DNA of 64,000 nt, from NCBI GenBank assembly GCA_947396885.1, contig OX377201.1, positions 61,220,623 to 61,284,622 on the forward strand, given 5' to 3'. Of this stretch, positions 36,801 to 49,000 are shown piece after piece (the first letter of the stretch is position 1; each line of letters begins with the position of its first letter). The DNA is from Heligmosomoides polygyrus polygyrus. Taxonomy: Eukaryota; Nematoda; Chromadorea; Rhabditida; Heligmosomidae. A program made the position numbers and the translations under genes. Under the pieces are notes generated by a model that saw only the letters and a list, made by a program, of their open reading frames with translations, had not been told where the DNA came from and searched no databases.

Positions 36801-39800
36801 CCACTCAAAACTGTTCGCTTTGTGAGCTAAGCTAAGCACGGACACTCGAATGCAGGCGACAGGCCCTTGTACAGGCCGGCCTACGAAGACACATGCCACA
36901 TCACATGGTGTATGATGAGTCATGTTTTTGGAGATAGTGCTACGTCCGCGGGGGACAACTCTCGCAGACCCCGGCGAGTGTGGAAAGTATGCTAGAATCC
37001 CTGATGCAAGGACGGCATCTGGGGGCAACTGAGCTAGTTCGAAAGTCCCGTAACGTAAGCAAGATCGCGTGGCTACGTTGAATGCTTTAACGATCGATTG
37101 ATGAAGATCGTTGTCGCCTCTAGGGTGCGACTCCATCACTTTTTCTCTGTGTATGCTCCTCAAGCCAAGGAAGAGTTTTGGAGCCTGCTTGTTGAGAAGA
37201 CAGCAAAGTTACCGCCGAAGGATGCCATCATAGTCGCTGGTGACCTTAATCATAGTTGATGGTGACCTTAATGGGCACGTAGGTGCGCGATGGACCTACG
37301 GTACAACTGTCATGGTGTTTCGGATACGGGTCTCTTAACGCCGATGGTGAGCGTATTTTTGAGTATGCGGAATCGCAAAACCTCACCACTGTGAACACCG
37401 TTTTCCGAAAGCGCGACTCTCATATTATCTCATATTATAGTTGGAGCACAAAGTCTCAGAAAGACGAGATTCCATATCCCATTTCCTTGTGAAAGATCGC
37501 GACCGAAGCATTGTCACAGGCGCGAAGATCATGCCGTTTGAGATGGTCGTCCCACAGCATCGACCGCTGATCTGCACCCTAAATATCACCGCTCAGAGGC
37601 TGAAGCAGGTCGAGCGATGCAGTGCTGCAAAAGCAGCTAAAGCTTTTGGTATACTACGGCGGGAACCTGAGAGGTTCCATATACCATTTCCTACGCGGTC
37701 GCAGATTCCGCGAGAACAACGGTCGCGTCGTGGCTCAATCGCTCATGAACTCTCCACGCGGACTTTCGACATTTCTGAAAGTATTCTGGAACTTCCCGCA
37801 TTCTTTATGACAGTTGTTATTCAAACTTTCCGATTTTCTGGGATTGTTCACGGACCGACTTCATTCTCTAGTGAATTATTTCGTGTCAGTATTGAAGTTT
37901 CCCATTGGACTTTGTCCTTCGGCATAGAATCAGGTGGTTAGCGGAGAACATGTGTTATCTACACAATCCTACTCGTCCTTCCGGCGTCGCCCTATTTGGA
38001 GGAGTTTGTGGCGCACACAAATGCAGTCTGCGGATCTGTTAATTGTCGTGATGTCGTCCAGAAACCTAACAGCTGATAAGAGACGATTGTGGTTTTAAAG
38101 GGTCAAACAATTCTTCTTATATTGAAGAAATCGCTAGCGGATGATCGCGTCTATATCATGACATATCTCACTAAGATATTGCTGTACTTGTCCGAAAACG
38201 CGGAAGGACGGACGACGCCTTAGTACTGAGCAATGTAGTGGGAGTTGAAGAAAGCCTTGGCGCTAAAGCTGAAAAGTCTTTTCCACCAAATATGGTGTAT
38301 AACAATTCGGCTGTTGTCTTAAGAATAAAATTACTCAGAATAAAACTGCCAGGTGAAGGGGAGTGATTAGCAACGCGATGCCTTCATGTGATCGCGGGAA
38401 CCCGGAAATCTCGTGCGGGATGAACGCTCGGCGCGCCCCTTGGTTCTCCCCTTTCTGAGGGCAGTATAGGAAACCCCTTTCTACCGGTGATTATGTGCTG
38501 CCGATTTTCACCTTTGACTTAATGCGAGATATCCAGTACCTAAATGCGATTTTTCGACACCTTGCCATTCGCTGAGTTTGTATTGATTGCGCCTTTTTTA
38601 GTTCACGCTTAGCCTTCTGCTCCACGGCTTTCATTCATTCTTAATTATCTTTTCGAACATACTACATCTTTTCAGTATTCCTGAGACCTTTAGGTGCTAC
38701 TTTCTTATTAGAGTGTACGCAGAGTCCCACTAAAAAACGCGTCCTAGAAATCAACATCGATGAGGAACAGAACGAGAAAAACAGGTGGTTAGAAATGTTC
38801 ACTGCAATGAATGAACCACGCAAAGGTGATGACAAATACAGAATGGAGTTCAATGCATTGGAACACATTCTATGGAGACACTGTCGTATGCATCCGATTC
38901 CAGGTTCCTTGTTCGGGCTTCCGGGGTGAACAAACAGTGACCTTTAGAAGAGGGATTTAACAAAGACGAGTTCCCATGCACTTCTGCAACGCAGTCCCTG
39001 GGAGAAGTCACTGAATGTATCATACACGGTCAACTGCTTAACGCGGACTATTTAAGAAGATTGTCTGCATGCCGTTGGGTGGCGATGTCCGTTCCTCCAG
39101 GTGGTGCCACTGGAAACTGCTTGCTTCTGCGAGCCGAGGCAAACACGGACACTCGAATGTAGGTGCCCTCGAGACAGGCCAGCCTCAACATTTTGTCACA
39201 TTATATGGTTGATGACGTTTAAGAGCTTTCGAGATAATGCTATGGCGTCCGCGGGAGCCGAGGCGCACTCGCAAAGCCCGGCGAGTGTGAAAAGTATGCG
39301 AGAGTCCCTGATGTGAGGACGACATCGGGGGGCAACTGAGCTAGTCCGAAAGTCCAGTAACGTAAGCAGGACCCGCGTGGCAACGCTGAATGTGAGTACG
39401 TTGACAGCCCGCTCATGCGAGTTGGCTGAAGCACTGGAGCGAAGAAGAGTTGATTTTTGTGCGGTGCAGTAGACGAGGTGGTCCTGCTGCAAATCGAGGG
39501 ACATTGGCCGTGGCTTCAAGGCCGCTTTGTGCGTCAATCCCAGGACCACCAGTGGTGTCGGTATGATCGTCTCCGAACGTTTCCGTGACGCGATTTCAAG
39601 CGTAGAACGTTTCGATGATCGCTTGACGAAGATTGTTGTCGCCGTAGAAGAGCGACGATGTCATTTCTTTACCGCGTATGCTCCGCAGAAAGGTTGATGC
39701 AGGGTGCATGAGGGGGGGGGGGGTGCAGAAAGCAAACGAAGGACGAGTTCTGCTCCCTGCTTGATGAGAAGATAGCGGAAGTGCCGTCAGAAGATATGAT

Positions 39801-42800
39801 TGTTGTGGCAAGCGACCTTAATAGTCACGTCGGAGCAACGAAATACGGCTACAGCTGTCATGGTGATTTTGGATATGGGTTGCGCCACGCCGATGGTGAG
39901 TGTATACTTGAGTATGCAGACCCTCACGACCACACCATCGTGAATACCAAATTTCGAAAGCGTGACTCCCACCTCATCTCGTTTTTTAGCGGGAACGCTA
40001 AAACGCAGATTGACTATGTCCTTGTTAGGCGTCGCGACCAAGGCGTTGTCACAGAGACCGTGCCGTATGAGACGGTTGCCACGCATCACCGTCCACAGAT
40101 CTGCCCGCTGAAGATCACCCCTTTGAGGTGTAAACATGCCGAGCGATGCGGGTCGGCTAGAATCAAATGGTGGCTACTGAAAGAGAGGGAAGCTGCAGTT
40201 ATTTCTCGCATTCGGTTGCCGGCGGTCACAACTGTCGACGAATCCTGGAAGGATGCTACCGATGATAACCCGGGCTGCACGCCTCGAACTCGGCACAACC
40301 AAGTCTGGACGACGCTGGGTTGACGAGCAGGCATAGCTGCGGAGAGATGATGTCAGAGAGAAAGTCCGAGAAAAGAAACAACTCTATCACGTATTCATCG
40401 GTGATAAAACAGTTCATAATTCGCGAAATTATCGCGAAGCGAAGAAAGCGGCAACGATGGAAGTGGCCGCTGCTAAAGTCGCATATTACAAAAATTGGAA
40501 ACACGCGATGGTGAGCGTTATCTTTACCGACTCGCGAAAGCTCCTGTCGCTAAGCAGAAGACATCGAGAAGTTTTTTAGCATTAACGACGACAACGGACG
40601 TCTTCTGGTGGATCGTAGTTCAGCTGTGAAGCGATGGCACGACTACTTCGAGGAAATCTCGAGTGTTGAATTTGAACATCCTTTTGCATCTCCTGTATAC
40701 GGTCCTGTTCTGAAATCACGGGGAGCGAAGCCGCAGCAGTTCTGAAGAGGATGAAGTCAGGAAAAGCCACTGGTCCCGATGACCTGCCAGTCGACCTGTG
40801 GAAGTCGAAGGGCTGGTGCCCTGCTGACTGGCTGACAGAGTTTTTCAATCAGGTTGTTGCTAAGAAGAATGTCCCCGAGAGCTGGCAGCAAAGCACGACC
40901 ATCCCGATTTGGAAGAAGAAGGGTAGTCCTGTGGACTGTGCTAGTTATCGTCCAATTCTCCTTCTTTCGCACACCATGAAAATCTGTAAGCGAATTGTCG
41001 ATGGACGTATTCGGGATATCGTCCAGCTTTCCACCAATCAATGTGGTTTCGCCTCTGGCTGTGGCAGCGTTGATGCCATTCACACTGTTCGTCTTTTGCT
41101 AGAGAAGCACCGCGAGAAACAGAAACCGATGCATTTGCCTTCCTGGACTTGGAGGTCTTCGACCGCGTTCTGTTAGATGTTATATGGTACGCGTTTCGAG
41201 AACATGGTGTTCCTGAAGAGCTTATCGAGTGGGTGCGCATTCTGTACTCTTGCCCAAGGAGTCGAGTGCCGGCGTCAGCGGGAATCTCGACGGAATTTCC
41301 CATCTTTGTAGGGGTGATCAGGGGTCTGCGCTATCCCCACTGCTCTTCGTCGTCGTGATGGATACAATATTACGAGATCTCCAAATGGCGACACTTTAGA
41401 CGTTGCTGTATGCTGACGACGTCATGCTTGCATATGAAGGTAAATCCGAACTCGAGCGACAGGCATACTCGTGGTGCGATCGCTTGGCACTGATCGGACT
41501 CAAGCTAAACGTCAAAAAGACGAAGTACTTGACGACGGATGTGAATGAGCACGGATCTATTAAGATCAATAGTACAGAGCTCTCAAGAGTTATATCCTTC
41601 AAGTATCTCGGATCAGCAGTCACGTCCGAAGGCGGCTTAAAGTTGGAGGTGAATAACGTGTGAGTGCAGCCTGGTCCAAATGGCGCTCTTTGACTGTGGT
41701 GCTTTGCGAGAGGACAATACCTGGGCGCCTCAAATCGAAGGTTTATAGAACCCCTCCCAGTAGCGACGTATGGTGCTGAGTGCTGGCCCGTGACGAAGGA
41801 AATTGAAAGCCGCCTCAGTGTAATGGAAACGAGAAGCTGCGGTGGACGGCCGGAATTACGCGTTTGGTCAGCATTCGCAGCGACGCCATACGACAGAGGT
41901 TCGGTGTCGCCTGGATAGCCGAGAAGCTGCGCGATGCTCGTCTTCGATGGTACGGCCATGTCCTTCGCGCTAGCGAGACACCGTCTGTAAGATTGGCGTG
42001 AACCTTGAGGACCCTGGAAGGCGGCCCAGGGGACGCCCGAAGCAACGTTGGCTAGATACGTTGCACTTGGACTCAAAGATGGCTGGTGTGCATCTGATCA
42101 AGCATTTTTTCGGGAGAAATGGCGTCACCACACCAGAAGAGCGGACTCCGCCTCTAAGCGAGACAGACGCTAATGAAAGTGATGGTGATGATGCCTGCAT
42201 GCCATTGCCGCAATAGCTTCCTCTGAGCTATTCAACCAAAACGAATGGGTGGACTACACTCACAGACTGAGACACATATTCGCAAACAGATTGTTGACTA
42301 AAAGTTTTTGGACATTCCGCAGTGTGTATTGCTCGTACAGCAAACGTAGGGTTAGCTGAACCGAAATGTTAATGTTTCACTGCCTTTTTTCGGGTTTGTG
42401 CGATTTGTTCCCACATCTGTAGTTATCCCAAAATGCTAAGGGTGAGCTATCTACGAAATCGGCGTTAATATATTTCCAGGGGTTTGTGAAGCAATTGTTG
42501 ACGTCGACAATTTAATGGTATTGAAGGTGGTGAATAATCTGCAGTTGCACTGGTTTCGTACCGTTTCGTTACTGTTCTAGATTTCTCGCGTAGGACAACC
42601 AAGGCTGCTAATTGGTATCATATTTGTCTTTGAAGAATAAAACGTTGACTTGTTTATCCGCTGGCGACTACAAGTCATTCTATATGCAAAATTAAGGATG
42701 AAGGATAAAGAGCAGCATTGCTCAGCATTTTGTGGGATGCGCGAGACTGGTGCCAACTTTCCAACCACGAAGATGGAGGGGTCTCCACGATACCCCACAC

Positions 42801-45800
42801 AAATAGAATGTGTAGCGCATCACACAAAGAAATTGACGAGCGCTGAACCTAATCATCTATCATTACTAGTCTGCCTTATTGGGAATTCCGCCACTATATA
42901 AAAACAGCATTTAATCATGCTTTTTAAAATTCTCTCGAAGAGAATTTCCACTGAAGCCAAAAAAATCCCCCTAGGATTTTTTGATGTCCTACTAAGGAGG
43001 AAAACTTGGTTTTGGGTCTGGGTTGTATCCCTAAGCGCCAATATCACAGTTTAGGCCTAACTTCCCCACTTAACGGGCTTTTTAACTTCACGACTCGGAA
43101 CCATTAGGAAATCAATCTATTGACGAATATGAAGGTTACGATAGCACATCTGTGTGTCATTTTGAGCATTTTCAGCTCGCAGAGGTCTGCTTTAGATGAT
43201 TTTATCTGTTGTGTTTGTGTGTGTCTATTACGCGTGTGAGTGATTGTATTGATGCCAGAAAAATTCTATACTTCCGCTTTTGCATTTTTTTCAGTCCGGT
43301 TATCTTCTCCACTCTCCTTCCAGCCACAGCATTTTTGCAGTAACACATCCCGGTGAGTCGTTTATCGAGTTCCTTACTTCGAAAATTCAAGTCAAATATA
43401 CATGTGCAGCTCATAAACGAGGGTCGCCAGATGAGTTTTAACCCATATCAGCACCATTGGAAACAACTTATTACAATACCAGGACTTACTCTGCTTGACG
43501 ACAGCGATTCAATCACCAGCAAACAAAACCAACTCAATTACAGCTTCCGGTACTAATAGTAAGTTACAGAGAAAACACCAAACCTCCTAAACTGGTGGTT
43601 AGAGTGAGTTCACACATGAATGTAGATTGGCCCAAGTGGCGCATGTTGACTGGCGTGCTGGCGATAGGAAGGTACCAGAGCACTTGAAGTCAAAAATCTA
43701 TACAATCGTCGTCCGTCCAGTAGCAATGTACACGCAGAGTGTTGGCCTGCGACTAAGGAAGCTGAAACGCGCCTCAGCGTCATGGAGACGAAGATGCTGC
43801 GCTGAACGGCTGGAGTCATCTGCGTAGACCTCATCCGATACGATGCCATTCGGCCATTCGGCAGAAGTTCGGTGTCGCGCCGATAGAGAGCAAGATACGC
43901 GAAGCTTGCTTGCGGTGGTACGGCCACGTTTTACATGGAAAAGAAGACAGCGTCCGCAAAACAGGCCTTATCTTCGAGGTAATTGGGACGTAGCCTAGAA
44001 AGCTTCCGAAGCAGCGCTGGTCTGATAGGTTACACATGGACTTGAAGGCTGCTGGTGTTCTCTTTGTCCTAGCGCTGAATCGGGAAGGGTGGCGCCATGA
44101 CACCAGAATAGCGGACATCCGCTGAAGCGGAACAGACGCTAAAGCAGAAGTAGAAGAAGTTGCTAGCTTTGGTTTTAGCGGAGCAGCCCATTTGGATGTA
44201 GATAGTTTAATTACCGGTTAGTTGTCTATTAAGTTTTGTTTAGTTAGTTGTTTTTAGTTTTAGTTCCTATTTGGTGCGCGGAAGAATGTCCCTGCCGCTC
44301 AAGAAACCGGTATCGTTGTGTTGCCCTTTTATTCATTTTCATTGCTATGCATGGCTTGATTCTTATTTGCATTTTCTTCATGTCGTAGAGCACGTCCTCT
44401 TGGACATATATACAATAAACAGTGGCGGGAAAGTATTAACGGACACATACTTCTGCGTGGTTTTCGGTCGTAATTTTGATTCCAAGGAGTCATGAGAAAA
44501 ACTGTGTAGATTTTTAGAATTATCTGAAAATTCTCTACAACAAACAATTAAATTTTATCTTGACGACGCTGAATTTACAAAGAAATTCGAGTAAAAGGAA
44601 AGTGGTCATGAGGTAATGGACGGAAACACCTCCTCAAAATCAAATAGTATTACAATAGATCACCAGAACAGATTTATTATCAAAGATCTGTTCAGTACTT
44701 GGTTGGATAGCCCTTGTTCTTGATCACAGCCAGACATCGGTTCTGCATTGAGTCGACCAACTTCATGCACCGCTCCACTAGGATAGCATTCCACGCTTCC
44801 TTGATGACTATTTTCAATTCATCCAGATTCCTTAGTCACAAGCGCTTGACCACCTTGCCCGCCTCGCTCCAAAGAAGCTCTATAGAGTTTAAATCGGGAG
44901 ATTGCGCAGGCCACTTCGAAACGTGTATCCTTTTCGCCTCAAACCACGGCTTGACCTTTCGACTGGTATGCTTTGGGTCGTTGTCGTAAATAAAGCATCT
45001 TCCCATTTCCTTGCGAGTGTACGGATTCACTACATTTTTTAGAATGTCCGTATACAGGTGTTGGTCCATAGTTCTCAGGATTCGATGTATTGGCCCCCTC
45101 CTCCTTTTACAGTGCGTTGGGTGCAGTTGGGTTTGAAGTCCTCACCGACACGTCGACGAACATAGCACATTCCATCAGATCCGAGCCTGTTAAACTTCGA
45201 CTCATCTGAAAATAGCACTTTTTCCCAATTTTCGGTCTTCCACTCCAAATGTTCTCTTGCAAACTAACCCATGCTATTCGATTCCACGTCCAGACTGACG
45301 GCTTTCGTCGAGCCACGCGTCCTCTCAATCCATTCTCAGCTAAACGATTCCGAATGCTTCGAACCGAAAGTATTATGATTCCGATTGCTGTTATTTTTCT
45401 GTGGACATCAACAGCCATTTTGAAACGATCTTTTAATGAAAGGCGATGAATAGACCCTGCCTGGATGTCGTCTTACGCGTTCGTTGCTTTCTCTTCCATT
45501 CATATTCTCCTCCATTCGCCTGCATGTCCCTGTGCGCTTGTAAAACAGTAGATCTTGGCAAATTGAGCTTTCTTCCGATGTCGGCGTAGGACCATTTTAA
45601 GTCTCAAAGAAGCACAACTTGAGCCCGCTGGGCTGCGCTTAGCCAGTTGCCTTTCGCCACTTCAGGAGGGCTGCTTGGAGTTAAGGATGAAAATAATCGA
45701 TAATCACTATGCAAAGCTGTTTGTCCCGCGCAAATTTTTGATTTTTCTTAGCATTGATCATTGTGATCTACTGTGTGATTCTGAGGTGCTTCCCATGCAT

Positions 45801-45999
45801 TTTCTCAAAGAACAATTCTCTTTCATTCGAATTTCACTGTAAATTTGTGTTGCCAAGACAACATTTAGTTACTTTTTGTAGAGAATTTCCAGGGATTCTA
45901 AAAACCTACTCACTTTTTTCTTGACTTCTTGGTTCCAATGTTGCGATTGAAAAACCCCGCAGAAGTAGGTGTCCGTAAGTATTTGCCCCCACTATATAT

Positions 46000-46078
<79 letters not shown>

Positions 46079-49000
46079 TATAGAATGAATGCCTGCACCG
46101 TGTTTCGCTTAACTACAGACACATGGGAATCACTTCAAAGAATGGAAACACTTTCCATAACATATTCGTTTCAATCTAAACATGATACTCATGGTTTCGT
46201 CCCTGTATTTTCGGTTGGAAGTGGGGGCCGAAGTGTGGCAACAATTATCTGCGCAATAACGTATTGTGGCTACTGTGCTGTGTACTGCATCCAGCAATCA
46301 TGAAGCTGGCATCATATACGCCATTTCCACTAGAGACTTTTCCTTTCAAAGCGAACCGTTTTTCAACAAAAATAAGCATACCTAAAATAAAATTGGTACT
46401 TTAAAACAAAGTCAAAGTAATCTCTTATTTAAATTTTTTAAAATGGTTCGAAAAAATCCTATACAGGAGAAGTACTTATATTTGATCATAAAATTTCTGT
46501 CTGTGTAGCCGAAGTTCTTTTCAGGTTTATTCAGAGCTATTCTTATACAGAGAATTTCTCGTATGAAAAGAATGTGCCGTCCACTAGCCAAGAACATTAC
46601 AATGTTTATTCGATTGACTGCGTAGGTGGTGCTTACTTGATGTTACCCAATGAAGGTGTTGTGTTTTATCTAGTGTGATTGCTTCTGCTGTTAATAGAAT
46701 TGTGCGCACGTAACAGCATTTACACCACAGACCACACGCAATGGATTGCTAGTGTAAATGCTGGAAAGCACTTATAGGACGAGTGCACAGCACAACCTCT
46801 CTATAAAACACGCCTAAAATTTTTCGTTACCTTTTACCTTACAACGGAACTAATATTGTTTAAAGTCAAACGATAAGACTTTGGCCTATTAAAGTTGTGT
46901 AGACATTTTTAAAGACACTATTTAATGCTGTGTTTCCTGAAAAACATAAAGCTGACTTTTTATGCAGCGCTTACATAACCTTTTCAAGACGTCCGATTTG
47001 AAACAAGAAGTATTCTATCTAAAACGAAAATTTTACATATTTTCACGTCATCAAACTTGCTTTTATTATACATGCGTCATCAAAACCGTGCACAAATAAT
47101 CATGCAATTTTGTCAGTGTTAACATGGGCACAAAGCGTCGCACGTACTTGACGACGAGTTAGATCAGTGGTGATCGATCAGGCGCGTATGTGATCGGCGC
47201 GCAAGCGGTCTCAGGTCCACATACAAGAGGACACCATTACGCTGGACGCAGATTCTTCTCAACTCCACCGCCCTCCCCTGGGGCTCGATCGTCCCCGTCG
47301 TCGTCTAGCCGCCGATCGTTAGTTCCATTGATCTTATTTTCGTAGCTTGTTAATAAATATTGTTGTTCTATAGCGTTTGTTCCTCAGAGTCGTGAAACAT
47401 ACTGGACCTGAACTTACTCCTATACATGACAATTCTCTATTGTGGAGAATAGCACCCACATCGTTGTTCAGGAGAACATGCTATTAGTCGGTGCACTCTC
47501 AGCGCCTTGCATTCCTGCAATCATGAACTTTCAAACCAAGAGTGTTGTTCGTGCCGAAAAACCAAGGATTTTGCGGCCATTCATGTGACATCTGAATTTG
47601 ATGAAAAGCCTTGTGTAACGTTTTATAGAAGCATATGAGCTCGAACCTTTTCACGTGCTTTTCCGCTAAGCTTCTTTTTAGGCGTATACGATTATATACC
47701 GACGCTACTTGAATACATTAAACAAAGTTCGTGCGAGAACCAGGACGCGAATTTCGCATACATAGTGCGAACACAGGATGCAGTCAACACTCTAAAATGG
47801 TGAGCGTTTCCTTCAGTACTCTTATATTTGCCGTCTTTTTAGACAATCGTTAGCATTTGTATATGTATTTCTCAACTGAGCTTGGCGTAGTATTTAAAAA
47901 CATATGTAGGCTATGAACCCCATAGCAGTCAAGGAATAACACGTTCATATAAATCTGTTAACTTCAAATTACTTTTACCACTTGCCATATATATTCTCTT
48001 TTTGCCATTATTGCTATAGCCAGAGGTAACTGCAGAAAAACGGTTTTCTGTCGTGAGACGTCATGGAGAAAAGTAACAAGTCATCCGCCAGGCCGGGTCG
48101 GGTCTCTCCTAGACCTCCAAAGTCTTTCGTCCCTCCTTTCCTTTGTGGTCGCAGAATAGGATCAAGCTTGTCTGTGAAGATAACACACTGTCTTCTCAAT
48201 AGGCCTGCCTCCGCAAGACAAATACACATTCGAACTACCACCAAGATATACCCAACAAGTAGAATGTGCAGCACGCCCTAAATAGGGTTCGATAAGTGCT
48301 GTCCTTTATTCTTAGTAAAACACTTAACTGAACAAACACGCTTAACGCTTATTTTAGGTGATGTAACAGAATCGCGTAATGCTTTAGGCTCGTTCTTTGT
48401 GCATTAGAAGAGAATTGCATGGCGCCGCCTGGAGCGAAACTCAATTGCGAATTCCATACTGATCGGTTTTCATACTATGCCAAATGTCATAGGTAGGTCT
48501 TACAGATTTGTTTATTTACTTTACCTAAATGACTCAATGAGTCTTTTACCAATACTCAGAGGTGTCACATGAAGGTCTGTCCGGCAAAGGTACATTCTTA
48601 AAATGTGGTCCACGTGGGCTTTAGCAAGTGTTCGGTCTCGAAATAGCTGATCAGGAAAATTGGGAAATCAACCCAAATGATTGTGATCGCGGAGAAGGCT
48701 TCTTATACCAATATATCTATTAGGTTGTAAGGGAAAATTTCACTGTTAGCGACAAAACAAGCGAACACCACGTTTACTGGCTTAGCGGCCATTGAACATT
48801 TTTAACGCACGGCTCACTCTTCCTAAATTATCGTTTCCAGAAGGGTTCTTCACGACTTCGAATAATCACATCAGTTTTCTCAACAACAGGGACACGACTT
48901 TTTGCATCACCTCAGTTCATAGGTCATGCTTTCAGTCTAGAAACTTGTTTACACTCTAGTTTAGAAACGGGCAGCTGACGGACTGATAAGTGTGAAAACA

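Noticed and set aside
42480..42520. Candidate extra exon after ATATTTCCAG
   Set aside because: Would add residues with no family match and would disturb the phase-0 join between exons 7 and 8 (32575 to 43296).
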